DNA from: RGIG6919 sp045531905
Lineage (GTDB): Bacteria > Bacillota > Clostridia > Lachnospirales > Lachnospiraceae
Length of the DNA: 64,000 bases
NCBI GenBank assembly: GCA_045531905.1
Contig: JAZSEY010000026.1
Span: 1-64,000, forward strand
Reading direction: 5' to 3'
The notes under the pieces were generated by a model, which saw only the letters and a list, made by a program, of their open reading frames with translations, was not told the DNA's origin and made no database searches. The position numbers and the translations under genes were made by a program. Position 1 is the stretch's first letter. Each line of letters begins with the position of its first letter. Shown here one piece after another: positions 53,754 through 62,329 of this stretch.

Positions 53754-55370
53754 TTATCTGTTTTGTTTTGGGGCATATTGTGAAGCAATTGCCTCATATA
53801 CCTTCATGCCGTCCATGGCAGCTGACATAATACCACCTGCATATCCGGCACCTTCACCACAAGGATATATCCCCTTTATATTTGACTGAAAACTATCATC
53901 TCGTTCAATGCGTACCGGCGAAGATGTTCGGCTCTCAATTCCTGCTAAAATCGTGTCACCATCAGCAAATCCGGTTAGTTTCTTATCAAATGAAAATATT
54001 CCCTCTATTATATCATGAACCACATACTCAGGCAAACAGTTGTTTAAGTCTGCCATCTCGAAATTTCCTTTGATATTCGGGGAAATTTTACCAAATGCAG
54101 TGGTCTTCTTCTTATCACAAAAATCTTGAAAACGCTGTACTGGAACCTTACCTTTTCCAGCCTCATATGCTTTCTGTTCCCATTTTCTTTGAAATTCCAC
54201 ACCAGCCAAAGGTCCTGTTCCATCATAATCCTCAGGCGTGACAGATACAATAATGGCACTGTTGGAATTCTTTTCATCTCTGGCATGATTACTCATACCA
54301 TTTACCGCAAGCATGCCCGGTTCTGAGGAAGCATTTACCACAAAGCCCCCGGGACACATACAAAATGAAAATACCCCCCTACCATCCGACGCCTGATGTG
54401 TAACCTTATAGGATGCTGTAGGTAATTGTTTTGCAATATCACTGTCTCCATATTGCACACTTTGAATCATTTCCCTGTCATGTTCTACACGAAGACCAAT
54501 GGCAAAAGGTTTTGGTGTCATTGTCAATTTTCTTTCCAATAACATATAAAATGTATCTCTTGCACTGTGCCCTAACGCCAAAACTAATGTATTGGTATTC
54601 AGTGAATACTGTTCACCAACCTCGTCTGCAACCACAATGGACTGCACATCTGTACCGTCCTCAGATAAAATGATATCCGTTAATTTATGATGAAATCTTA
54701 CCTCACCACCGAGACGAATGATTTCTTCTCGCATATTCTTAATTACGATTCGAAGTAAATCTGTACCAATATGTGGCTTGCTTTCAATTAGTATCTCCTT
54801 CGGCGCACCATACTTCACAAATGACTCCAAGACAAATCGATTGCGACCATACTTATCTTTCACCAAAGTATTAAGCTTACCATCAGAAAATGTTCCAGCG
54901 CCACCTTCACCAAATTGCACATTACTATCAGGCTTTAATACACCATCTCTCCAAAACGCTTCAATGTCTGCGGTTCTCTCATCCACATTACCACCACGTT
55001 CTAATATGATTGGTGCATATCCTGACTGTGCAAGACATAAACCACAAAACAAGCCTGCAGGTCCTGCACCAACAATAACCGGTGACAATTTAAGCGCTTT
55101 CTCACCTAAACTCGGATGCTGATACACCACCGGTTTGTATTTTGAAATGTCATTATCTTTTCTGGTGCGTTGTAACACCTTATCTTCCTGTTTTGTGGAA
55201 ACCAATACGCTATATACATAACGAAGTTCATCCTTTTTTCTGCTATCAATGGACATTTTTGATATCTCATATGTAAACTCGGAAGTGCCACCAAGACGTT
55301 TTTTAATTGCCAGTTTCAAGTCTGCCTCTGTATGTGTGATAGGCAACTTTATCTGTCTTACTTCAATCAT
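53754..55370 (-). CDS. NAD(P)/FAD-dependent oxidoreductase (COG2509 type)
   Basis: A 538-residue flavoprotein. A Rossmann FAD-binding motif, VIVGAGPAGLFCGLCLA, lies near residue 100 after a less conserved 90-residue N-terminal domain. Further segments include FGEGGAGTFSDGKLNT and the C-terminal GIYPCGEGAGYAGGIMSAAMDG, typical of the uncharacterised COG2509 family. It follows a second FAD enzyme by 13 bases. Substrate unknown; the N-terminal domain may bind a partner. Confidence 0.88.
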   Translation of the reverse strand: MIEVRQIKLPITHTEADLKLAIKKRLGGTSEFTYEISKMSIDSRKKDELRYVYSVLVSTKQEDKVLQRTRKDNDISKYKPVVYQHPSLGEKALKLSPVIVGAGPAGLFCGLCLAQSGYAPIILERGGNVDERTADIEAFWRDGVLKPDSNVQFGEGGAGTFSDGKLNTLVKDKYGRNRFVLESFVKYGAPKEILIESKPHIGTDLLRIVIKNMREEIIRLGGEVRFHHKLTDIILSEDGTDVQSIVVADEVGEQYSLNTNTLVLALGHSARDTFYMLLERKLTMTPKPFAIGLRVEHDREMIQSVQYGDSDIAKQLPTASYKVTHQASDGRGVFSFCMCPGGFVVNASSEPGMLAVNGMSNHARDEKNSNSAIIVSVTPEDYDGTGPLAGVEFQRKWEQKAYEAGKGKVPVQRFQDFCDKKKTTAFGKISPNIKGNFEMADLNNCLPEYVVHDIIEGIFSFDKKLTGFADGDTILAGIESRTSSPVRIERDDSFQSNIKGIYPCGEGAGYAGGIMSAAMDGMKVYEAIASQYAPKQNR

Positions 55371-55383
55371 AAATTACTCCATA

Positions 55384-56598
55384 CTAAATAATGTGCTTTC
55401 CAGCCTTTAATCCACTTAAAAATGCAAAACTCAAATTATAGCCACCGCAGGCACCATCCACATCCAAAATCTCACCAACAAGATACAAGTTCTCTTTCTT
55501 TGTGGAAGCAAAGCAGTCGCTAATTTCCGCTAAAGAAACACCACCTGCCGTCACCTGTGCCTGTTCAAAGCCACGGTTACCGGATATATGAAATACAAGG
55601 GATTTCATCACCTTAGCTACCTTCAGCATATTATCGCCATTCACTTTAGAAGCAATCTGCTCAGAAGCAAGACCGCTTAACCCGATTACAACATTTGCAA
55701 GTTTATCAGGTAAAAATCCACTAACAATATCATATAGACTCGCATATTTTGCTTTCTCAGATAAATAAATCAATCTGGCAAGTAACGCCTTTAATTCAAT
55801 ATCTGGCAACAAATCCAATTCAACGTCCACAGACATATCTTTTTTCAGTGCCAAATTCGCAAATCTACTCATGTTAAAGATAACTATGCCAGAAATGCCA
55901 TAATCGGTGAATTGCACCTCACCCTGTTCTTCATAAAATACTTTGCCATCGATTTTTAAAACCGCTTTTGCATTCTGTCTGACACCAGATAACTGCTTAC
56001 AAAAAGCAGCATCACTTGTTAGAGGCACCAATGCAGGAACCGCATCCATCACGCTATGGCCAAACTTTTTAGCAAGTTCAAATCCGAAACCATCGCTGCC
56101 GTGCTTAGCAGAAGCACAACCACCAGTTGCTAAAACCAGATTTTTTACTTCATAGATATTATCCCCACAGTTAATCTGGAATCGTGAACTGTCATAGTGA
56201 ACATCAGTCACGCACATGCCACAAACTATATTTACTCCGTAGTGTTTTACACCATGCTCCAGTGCTCGAATCACAGTAGTTGCCTGCATAGAACTTGGAT
56301 AATAATATCCATTTTTCTCTGTACAAGGAACTCCTAAATCCTCTAAAAAGCTTAGCACTTCATTGTAACTATTCTCATTCATCAAATGGTTTATGATAGC
56401 CTTATCAGTACTTCTATAACAGCTATCATCAAAATGCGTATTGGCAACATTACATTTGCCGTTACCTGTTGCCGCAATTTTTCTTCCAATCCTATCATTT
56501 TTTTCTAACAATAATACCTGCTTACCATTTTTAGCTGCTGCATATGCACATGCCAAACCGGAAGCACTCGCCCCAATAATACCTACATCATATAACAT
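55384..56598 (-). CDS. HI0933-family flavoprotein (aminoacetone oxidase-like)
   Basis: A 404-residue FAD protein: IIGASASGLACAYAAAKNGK at the N-terminus, KIAATGNGKCNVANTH, LATGGCASAKHGSDGFGFELA, and near the end LVGEILDVDGACGGYNLSFA. This set defines the HI0933 (BaiN-like) family, annotated in databases as NAD(P)/FAD-dependent oxidoreductase or aminoacetone oxidase family; the real substrate is not settled. It has its own promoter overlapping the end of the upstream gene, and is followed by a second FAD enzyme. Confidence 0.92.
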   Translation of the reverse strand: MLYDVGIIGASASGLACAYAAAKNGKQVLLLEKNDRIGRKIAATGNGKCNVANTHFDDSCYRSTDKAIINHLMNENSYNEVLSFLEDLGVPCTEKNGYYYPSSMQATTVIRALEHGVKHYGVNIVCGMCVTDVHYDSSRFQINCGDNIYEVKNLVLATGGCASAKHGSDGFGFELAKKFGHSVMDAVPALVPLTSDAAFCKQLSGVRQNAKAVLKIDGKVFYEEQGEVQFTDYGISGIVIFNMSRFANLALKKDMSVDVELDLLPDIELKALLARLIYLSEKAKYASLYDIVSGFLPDKLANVVIGLSGLASEQIASKVNGDNMLKVAKVMKSLVFHISGNRGFEQAQVTAGGVSLAEISDCFASTKKENLYLVGEILDVDGACGGYNLSFAFLSGLKAGKHII

Positions 56599-56644
56599 AT
56601 CATCACCCTTTTTCCGTTTGCAAATGAATAACCTACTCCGCTAA

Positions 56645-56673
56645 ATTTTACCACTAAAACCTTGGATATTCAA
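56645..56673 (-). promoter_or_regulatory. Promoter before the HI0933-family gene
   Basis: TTGAAT (56668-56673) and TAAAAT (56645-56650) with a 17-base spacer and a TGG extension just before the -10 box on the minus strand. The -35 box overlaps the stop codon of the preceding gene. It would drive the two FAD enzymes and the proline cluster. Confidence 0.62.
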
Positions 56674-57290
56674 CTGGAATAGGCTTCTAGAAAATTGTAC
56701 AAATCATAATCATCATAAAAATACATCCCTTCCGACAACTTATTTGCAACACCTGTTGGCAAAGTTCTGGAATCAATTCCGGTTTCTTCAAAAACGGTTC
56801 GGTTTTCATCGTTATAATAAACAATGACATAATACTCTTTTAGACCAATAAAATATTTTGGTCCATTATCCTCTTTTTCATAGCATTTTCGTAGCGTAAC
56901 CTTATCTTTCGAGAAAGAAATTAACTGAAAATCATATAAACCGTCAACCTGGTCCTGTACACTCATATGTTTCATATAGGACTTTGTGTAATTTATCACT
57001 GCTTCTCTATCTAGCCCTAAATAATCAATATTACTTTTCAAGGTTTCATAGGAAGTTCGATTATTCACCACATCATAGTACTCCATTTCAATGGTTGTCT
57101 GTTTCGTTACCACTTCAGGAATAGAAATAACGCCCCATACATTTTCATCTTCTTTTGCTTTTTCACTGACTTCCGAGGTAGTATCAGATTCTTCTCCAAT
57201 TTGATTTCGATTTTTAAAAAAATAATAGCTGCCATAGTACAGTACTGTGGCAGCTATCAATGTTACTAATATAAATATCCATTTTTTCAT
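56670..57290 (-). CDS. Single-pass membrane protein, possibly BofC-like C-terminus
   Basis: A 206-residue protein with an N-terminal membrane anchor (about 4-23, followed by YYFF) and an acidic linker rich in Glu and Ser, so the rest is probably outside the cell or in the forespore-intermembrane space. The C-terminal half (TLRKCYE, YYVIVYYNDENRTVFEETGI, LPTGVANKLSEGMYFYDDYDLYNFLEAYSS) resembles small extracytoplasmic Firmicute domains such as BofC, which controls sporulation protease SpoIVB, but I am not sure. The ATG at 57290 is preferred although its ribosome site is 11 bases away. It lies after cdd with a 57-base gap. Confidence 0.6.
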   Translation of the reverse strand: MKKWIFILVTLIAATVLYYGSYYFFKNRNQIGEESDTTSEVSEKAKEDENVWGVISIPEVVTKQTTIEMEYYDVVNNRTSYETLKSNIDYLGLDREAVINYTKSYMKHMSVQDQVDGLYDFQLISFSKDKVTLRKCYEKEDNGPKYFIGLKEYYVIVYYNDENRTVFEETGIDSRTLPTGVANKLSEGMYFYDDYDLYNFLEAYSS

Positions 57291-57347
57291 AATCCACATC
57301 ACTCCTTACGGAGAGTATTGCCGAAAACATCCGCAATATACATGGAT

Positions 57348-57728
57348 TTATAAATCAAATGCATGTGGCATCAATTCTTTCAGTGTAAAAGTCTTTATCT
57401 CATCACCATTTGCAACGTGAACCAGACCATCTGGCATAAATTCAGACATCACCTGCAAACACATTCCACAAGGATATGGAAATTGTTCGCCATCACACAC
57501 AATCATGATTTCTTTAAACTTCTGATGCCCCTCAGACACCGCTTTTAAAATGGCAGTTCTTTCAGCACATATGGTTGCACCATAGGAAGCATTCTCAATG
57601 TTGCAGCCTGTAAAAACCTTGCCATTCTCATCCATAACAGCGGCACCCACATGAAACTTTGAATATGGTGCATAGGAAAAACCCATAGCGCAAATCGCCT
57701 GTTCTCTTAGTGTCTCAATTACTCCCAT
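57348..57728 (-). CDS. cdd: Cytidine deaminase
   Basis: A 126-residue homotetrameric zinc enzyme converting cytidine to uridine in pyrimidine salvage. The active site is C54-A-E56 (ATICAERTAI) and P86-C87-G-M-C90, with GCNIENASYG upstream. In most family members C90 is followed by Arg-Gln; here it is Leu-Gln, while the zinc ligands are intact. It lies 19 bases downstream of the DUF3048 lipoprotein gene, in the cluster where Bacillus has cdd next to dgkA and era. Confidence 0.96.
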   Translation of the reverse strand: MGVIETLREQAICAMGFSYAPYSKFHVGAAVMDENGKVFTGCNIENASYGATICAERTAILKAVSEGHQKFKEIMIVCDGEQFPYPCGMCLQVMSEFMPDGLVHVANGDEIKTFTLKELMPHAFDL

Positions 57729-57746
57729 ACACGCACATCCTTTCCA

Positions 57747-58832
57747 TTACTCTACAATGATATCAGACTTCTGAGTATCCTTGAAAATAGTAATAAATGT
57801 CTTACCTGGATTCATCTTTAACTGCTCACCATCAGCAGTAAAATACTGTGTAATACCTCTATCTGTTTCCTTCTTCCATGTAATTGGAATAATCTTTCCG
57901 TTGGAAGCATAGAAACCTTCGCCTGTACCAACTAAATCAATTTCCTGTAAATCCTTCTTTGCATCCAATACAGAGTGAGGTGCAAACTGAACGATAAGAT
58001 TCTTAAATGCAAGCTGGTTACCTGTTAATTCATCAATATGCTTATCGCCATACTGGAATCTGTAGTATAACTTATCTGTTGCATTATACTCAAACCAAGG
58101 CTTTCTAGAGCTATTGTATGCAGTGGTAATCTTATTAGCAACTGTACCATCTGCAAGGTCTGTATCCTCAGCATTGAAAGCAAACTTTGCACTGTTGTAA
58201 GTATCCTTATGTGTTAACTGGAAACCTTCCTGTGCAAATGCAGCATCAATCTTTTCAGATGATGAATAGCAGTTATGTGGCGCCTTTCTATCCTTTGTTC
58301 TAAAGCAGAACACATTACCAATGCCCTTTGTTCCATCGATGTGATCAATCTTAGATTCTTCTAATTCAGTAACAGCATAAGTAGAATGTCCCACATGTAC
58401 ATAAATGGAATCATACTCTAAAGCCATCTTTACATAGTAATGTCTTGCACTACGAATAGGTCCAATCTTTTCTAAGCCTGAGTAATCAGAAAATACACCA
58501 AGTAAACGGGTAATTCCACCCTCTACCAAAACTTCATAAATAATATCTGCTTTTTCTACACCTGCCTGTGGAATGGCTGGCTTTAAATTATTAATCATAA
58601 CAGTAATTGGTCTCTTGTTGTCATATGAAGCTTCATCAATCCATTCACCTGTAAGTGGATGCTGAATCTGTCCCTCATGTCCTGGAACGACTGCCTCAGT
58701 TGCTGTTGTGTCCTCAGCAACAGGAGCCGATGTTGATGTTGTAGCCTCTTCTTTTTTACCACAACCTGTTAACATAGATAATGTGGCAACTGTCAAAGCA
58801 GCCAAAACTACTGTTTTTTTCATCTTTTTCAT
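57747..58832 (-). CDS. DUF3048-domain lipoprotein (YerB family)
   Basis: A 361-residue protein with a signal peptide and lipobox LTGC (C24), so it is anchored on the outer face of the membrane. After a Thr/Ser/Ala-rich linker, residues about 55-360 form the DUF3048 domain of the YerB family, with NKRPITVMINNLKPAIPQAGVEKADIIYE, RSARHYYVKMA and a second half ending in NPGKTFITIFKD. Function is unknown; relatives are widespread in Firmicutes. It is inserted between ybeY and cdd, 18 bases after ybeY, with GAGGTGA before the ATG. Confidence 0.92.
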   Translation of the reverse strand: MKKMKKTVVLAALTVATLSMLTGCGKKEEATTSTSAPVAEDTTATEAVVPGHEGQIQHPLTGEWIDEASYDNKRPITVMINNLKPAIPQAGVEKADIIYEVLVEGGITRLLGVFSDYSGLEKIGPIRSARHYYVKMALEYDSIYVHVGHSTYAVTELEESKIDHIDGTKGIGNVFCFRTKDRKAPHNCYSSSEKIDAAFAQEGFQLTHKDTYNSAKFAFNAEDTDLADGTVANKITTAYNSSRKPWFEYNATDKLYYRFQYGDKHIDELTGNQLAFKNLIVQFAPHSVLDAKKDLQEIDLVGTGEGFYASNGKIIPITWKKETDRGITQYFTADGEQLKMNPGKTFITIFKDTQKSDIIVE

Positions 58833-58850
58833 GTTGATTCACCTCATCAT

Positions 58851-59351
58851 TTAGTCTCTTATGTAACCCTTTGAAGATAAAATCTCTTCCTGCATACGTT
58901 CCATCTCTATGCGTTCTGACTCTTCCTCATGGTCATAACCGCAAAGATGTAGCATGCTATGTGCAATTAAAAATGCCAACTCACGTATCGGAGAATGACC
59001 ATATGCTTCTGCCTGTTCATATACCTTTTCAACAGAAACTACGATATCCCCTAACATCAATTCCCCTGTCTCTGCATCGAAATAGTTCTCAGGATGTTGC
59101 TCACAAGCATCAAATACACCTGGAACTTCGAAATCCACAAAAGGAAAAGAAAGCACATCTGTTGGATGGTCCACACCTCTATGCTCCAAATTCAATTGAT
59201 GAATATGTTCATTATCCACCAACATCACATCCAGCATACATTCATAAGGACAATTCACATAATCCAATGAAGCAATCACAACTTCATGAATAATATCCTC
59301 AAAATTCTCTATAAAGGATTGTTCTGTTTCCTTCTCCACATAAATGTTCAT
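58851..59351 (-). CDS. ybeY: Endoribonuclease YbeY (rRNA maturation)
   Basis: A 166-residue single-strand endoribonuclease needed for 16S rRNA 3'-end maturation. The zinc ligands are H131, H135 and H141 in HSMLHLCGYDH. The ATG at 59351 is chosen because GGAGG lies five bases before it; the codon 18 bases upstream is an unsupported start. phoH-ybeY is a conserved pair, here separated by 86 bases that hold a promoter, so ybeY can be expressed on its own. Confidence 0.96.
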   Translation of the reverse strand: MNIYVEKETEQSFIENFEDIIHEVVIASLDYVNCPYECMLDVMLVDNEHIHQLNLEHRGVDHPTDVLSFPFVDFEVPGVFDACEQHPENYFDAETGELMLGDIVVSVEKVYEQAEAYGHSPIRELAFLIAHSMLHLCGYDHEEESERIEMERMQEEILSSKGYIRD

Positions 59352-59396
59352 GTGTACCTCCAAAAGCACATTTTCTTCAAAGTAATCACTTCATTT

Positions 59397-59425
59397 ATTA
59401 TAAATCATTCCCAGTGCAATAGCAA
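59397..59425 (-). promoter_or_regulatory. Promoter before ybeY
   Basis: TTGCTA (59420-59425) and perfect TATAAT (59397-59402), spacer 17 bases on the minus strand, within the phoH-ybeY gap. Transcription would start near 59390 and read through ybeY, the DUF3048 lipoprotein and cdd, separating these from the sporulation-type promoter further upstream. Confidence 0.68.
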
Positions 59426-59437
59426 GGAAAATAGGCA

Positions 59438-60466
59438 CTAACGTTTGCTTGTCCGCTTCTTTGCATCTCCCCTTTTTGCCTCCTGCGCTCTTGCTTTTCT
59501 GACACTTTCCCGTTGTTCATATTCATCATATGCAGTAACAATCTTTTGCACTAAAGGATGTCTTACTACATCCTGGTTTGTCAGATAGGAAATACCAATA
59601 TCATCAATCTTTTCTAGCACCTTTAAAGACTCTTCCAAACCAGACTTTTGATCCTTTGGAATATCCTTCTGGGATAAGTCTCCTGTAATAATCGCCTTTG
59701 AGCCAAATCCAATACGGCTTAAAAACATCTTCATCTGAGCCGGCGTGGTATTCTGCGCTTCATCCAAAACAATGAAAGCGTTGTCCAAGGTACGTCCACG
59801 CATGTAAGCAAGAGGAGCAACCTCTATCAAACCTTTTTCCATATTCTTCAAAAAGGTCTCTGCACCCATAATCTCATACAGTGCATCATAAAGTGGTCTT
59901 AAATAAGGGTCAACCTTACTCTGCAAATCACCCGGTAAAAATCCAAGTTTCTCACCTGCTTCGATAGCAGGTCTAGTCAAAATGATACGATTCACTTCAT
60001 TATTCTTAAACGCACTGATTGCCATGGCCATAGCAAGATAAGTCTTACCTGTTCCGGCAGGTCCCACACCAAACACAATCATCTTGTTGCGAATCTGGTC
60101 AATATATTGCTTTTGGCCAAAGGTCTTTGCCTTTAGTGGCTTTCCATTGACTGTATGACAGATAATTTCCTTATCCAAATCGCTGATATGCTTCTTTTCA
60201 CCCTCTTGGAAGGACAAAGACAAAGCATAATCAATATTCTGCTCTGTAATCACATCCCCTCTTTTAGACATGGTTAACAGTTCAGAAAATATCTGTTTCG
60301 CTTTTTCTACCTGCTCCTCCTGTCCAATTATCTTCAAATTATCATCTCTCATGATTAAAGTCACATTAAGCGTTCTTTCAATCTTTTTTACATGAAAATC
60401 GAAGCGTCCAAACACATTTTGTGCATGGTCAGCAGGAATGGTTATTGCTTGTTCATAAGTATTCAT
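59438..60466 (-). CDS. phoH: PhoH-family ATPase
   Basis: A 342-residue P-loop ATPase, probably an RNA-remodelling enzyme. An N-terminal segment (about 20-65, IERTLNVTLIMRDDNLKIIG) resembles KH-type RNA-binding folds; Walker A is GPAGTGKT (135-142) and Walker B is AFIVLDEAQNTTP. The C-terminal 25 residues are Arg/Lys-rich. The ATG at 60466 lies two bases after the yqfD stop; an upstream in-frame start overlapping yqfD has no support. It belongs with ybeY downstream, with which it is thought to act in ribosome quality control. Confidence 0.95.
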   Translation of the reverse strand: MNTYEQAITIPADHAQNVFGRFDFHVKKIERTLNVTLIMRDDNLKIIGQEEQVEKAKQIFSELLTMSKRGDVITEQNIDYALSLSFQEGEKKHISDLDKEIICHTVNGKPLKAKTFGQKQYIDQIRNKMIVFGVGPAGTGKTYLAMAMAISAFKNNEVNRIILTRPAIEAGEKLGFLPGDLQSKVDPYLRPLYDALYEIMGAETFLKNMEKGLIEVAPLAYMRGRTLDNAFIVLDEAQNTTPAQMKMFLSRIGFGSKAIITGDLSQKDIPKDQKSGLEESLKVLEKIDDIGISYLTNQDVVRHPLVQKIVTAYDEYEQRESVRKARAQEAKRGDAKKRTSKR

Positions 60467-60468
60467 AA

Positions 60469-61686
60469 TTAATCCTGACTTTCTGTTGTAGTCTCTTGTT
60501 TTACCAAGTCTCTTGGAATCCCAATTCTCTCCTTCACAATGATAGTTCCGGAAGCCACACATTGATTTTCCAACACTTCTATTGTAACATTATTTTCCAT
60601 TATTTCTACCCCTTTTTCCTGTAAGCCTGTTAATTTTTTGAGCAAGCGTTCCTTCGCTTTTTTCATTGCACTTTTCTCATCATACTGCTTGCGAACAGGG
60701 GTGTATTCCCGATATGAATTCCATTTCACATAAAATGGCAGATAAAAGGTATCCCCTAATTGATTCATATATGTATTGCTGGTAGTGTCATAATTAACAT
60801 AATCAATCTTTGGCTTATAAATCAAATACTCTTTATTCAAAAATCCCACAGCAATCCCCTGTTTTTGATTCTTTGTGTATTCTTTTTCATAATAGGATAA
60901 ATCAAAACTGTCCTGATATGCATAACTAACAACGCCGAACACATCTCCATCAGCAGCTACATAATCTGTCTCCATAATTTCATCACTGTCATTGTAAATA
61001 TGAATGATGCCGGAAATTAACACATCTCCCTTTTTCACCGATTCATTCACCTTTGCTACCGGTGTTCCATTTCTGGTAATAATAGAAATAATCTCCGAAT
61101 CCTTTGCCGCAACAATGTCCGAAGGTCTGTCGCTCATAACTACAGGTTCATTGACAATGGTTTCTGTTAAATGAATTAGCAACTGGGTTCCTCTTAATTC
61201 ACAGCTAATCCAGGCAATCTCATCAAACTGTTCCATTAATTTTGTTTCCATATCATGACAGGAAATCTCAGATTTCTTGGTTCCCAAGGTCACGTATTCC
61301 TGTTCCAAAAACTTAACGATCTCATCCTCAGTATAGTATGTACTGCCCGTCACATGAATATCCCAAACAAATAACGACATGATATAAACCAATGAAAAAC
61401 AAAGCAACAAACCCATGACGAAGCTTTTTTGTTTTCTATGCTCATAAAAGAAAAATGGCAGACCACACTTTTTAATGATATGTAGTCTGCATTTCGTTTT
61501 TCTTAAAATGGGCTGTAGTTGTTTAAAATCATGTAGAGAAATGTACATAGACATCTGTCCTTCACTCTGTTTCATATCCCATATTGTCATCTCTTTATGC
61601 ATGCAAAGGTTTAAAAATCGTTCTATACCATATCCGGTAACACCGATTTCCACATATCCTTGCAAATACTGTCTTACACCTGCCAT
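60469..61686 (-). CDS. yqfD: Sporulation protein YqfD
   Basis: A 405-residue protein with one transmembrane helix (about 90-110, MGLLLCFSLVYIMSLFVW) and a long extracytoplasmic part. The family is conserved in spore formers and expressed in the mother cell; in Clostridia yqfC-yqfD are needed for efficient sporulation (SigE regulon). Recognisable segments are the N-terminal GYVEIGVTGYGIERFLNLC and the WDIHVTGSTYYTEDEI region after the membrane helix. It overlaps nothing and starts nine bases after yqfC. Confidence 0.93.
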   Translation of the reverse strand: MAGVRQYLQGYVEIGVTGYGIERFLNLCMHKEMTIWDMKQSEGQMSMYISLHDFKQLQPILRKTKCRLHIIKKCGLPFFFYEHRKQKSFVMGLLLCFSLVYIMSLFVWDIHVTGSTYYTEDEIVKFLEQEYVTLGTKKSEISCHDMETKLMEQFDEIAWISCELRGTQLLIHLTETIVNEPVVMSDRPSDIVAAKDSEIISIITRNGTPVAKVNESVKKGDVLISGIIHIYNDSDEIMETDYVAADGDVFGVVSYAYQDSFDLSYYEKEYTKNQKQGIAVGFLNKEYLIYKPKIDYVNYDTTSNTYMNQLGDTFYLPFYVKWNSYREYTPVRKQYDEKSAMKKAKERLLKKLTGLQEKGVEIMENNVTIEVLENQCVASGTIIVKERIGIPRDLVKQETTTESQD

Positions 61687-61695
61687 AGTTTCTCC

Positions 61696-61965
61696 TTATA
61701 TATACTGAATTTGATGAATACAGCCTAATATTTTCATGTCCATACTAGTATAATACGCAATCTCCAAATGCTCTCCTGTCACTACGATATATCCTTTTTT
61801 ACCTTGCAGTTTAATCTCATTCGGATTGCAGGTAATTAAAGCTTTATAGTTTTCTATTGTCACCTCATATCTGCCTACTACTGAGACCAAAGTGGCTCCG
61901 GCAAATACATCCTGGGGCAATTGTAATTTTCTCAAAAAGTTGTTTTTATAGTTTTCGTAGTCCAA
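61696..61965 (-). CDS. yqfC: YabP/YqfC family sporulation protein
   Basis: An 89-residue protein of the YabP/YqfC family: LQLPQDVFAGATLVSVVG, ITCNPNEIKLQGKKGYIVVTGEHLEI. It is paired with yqfD in spore formers. The start codon appears to be TTG at 61965 with AGGTG five bases before it; no ATG is available near the 5' end. A SigE-like promoter 28 bases upstream supports mother-cell expression. Confidence 0.9.
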   Translation of the reverse strand: MDYENYKNNFLRKLQLPQDVFAGATLVSVVGRYEVTIENYKALITCNPNEIKLQGKKGYIVVTGEHLEIAYYTSMDMKILGCIHQIQYI

Positions 61966-61992
61966 ATGAGCACCTGGATATTTGTTTACAGT

Positions 61993-62021
61993 ATTTTATG
62001 AGAAAGGAAGTGAATTTATGC
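61993..62021 (-). promoter_or_regulatory. SigE-like sporulation promoter of yqfC-yqfD
   Basis: On the minus strand GCATAAA (62015-62021) is followed after 14 bases by CATAAAAT (61993-62000). The Bacillus SigE consensus is about KMATATT, 14-15 bases, CATACAAT, so the -10 box differs at one base. It lies just after the rpsU terminator. yqfC is a known SigE-regulon gene, which makes this site credible. Confidence 0.65.
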
Positions 62022-62033
62022 TTTATAAGACGC

Positions 62034-62066
62034 AAAAAGAGTTGCTCACCGAAGTGAACAACTCTT
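62034..62066 (-). terminator. Intrinsic terminator after rpsU
   Basis: An interrupted stem (AAGAGTTG paired with CAACTCTT, then TCAC paired with GTGA around a CGAA loop) spans 62037-62066 and is followed on the minus strand by five T. It lies six bases after the rpsU stop codon. Confidence 0.82.
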
Positions 62067-62072
62067 AATTTA

Positions 62073-62249
62073 TTATTTGTATTTGCGCTTTCTAGCTGCT
62101 TCAGACTTTTTCTTACGCTTAACACTAGGCTTTTCGTAATGCTCTCTCTTACGGATTTCCTGCTGAATACCTGCCTTAGCACAGTTTCTCTTAAATCTAC
62201 GAAGAGCGCTATCCAAAGTCTCGTTCTCTTTAACGATTACGTTTGACAT
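62073..62249 (-). CDS. rpsU: 30S ribosomal protein S21
   Basis: A 58-residue basic protein of the small subunit platform, needed for initiation. It starts MSNVIVKENETLDSALRRF and ends in a Lys/Arg-rich tail KRKKKSEAARKRKYK. The ATG at 62249 is clearly the start because the family begins MSxVxVKENE; the longer upstream frame is unlikely. It is monocistronic here, between its own promoter and terminator. Confidence 0.98.
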   Translation of the reverse strand: MSNVIVKENETLDSALRRFKRNCAKAGIQQEIRKREHYEKPSVKRKKKSEAARKRKYK

Positions 62250-62329
62250 ATTCTCACCCTGACCTCCCTTCAGTTGCATATTGCGCCTATCCAATACAAC
62301 TGTTTGGGTTATTTTAAAGCACTATTAAG

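Noticed and set aside
58871..59293. Plus-strand frame of 140 codons
   Set aside because: It lies fully opposite ybeY, which has its zinc motif and ribosome site; the plus-strand product is His/Ser-rich with no domain.
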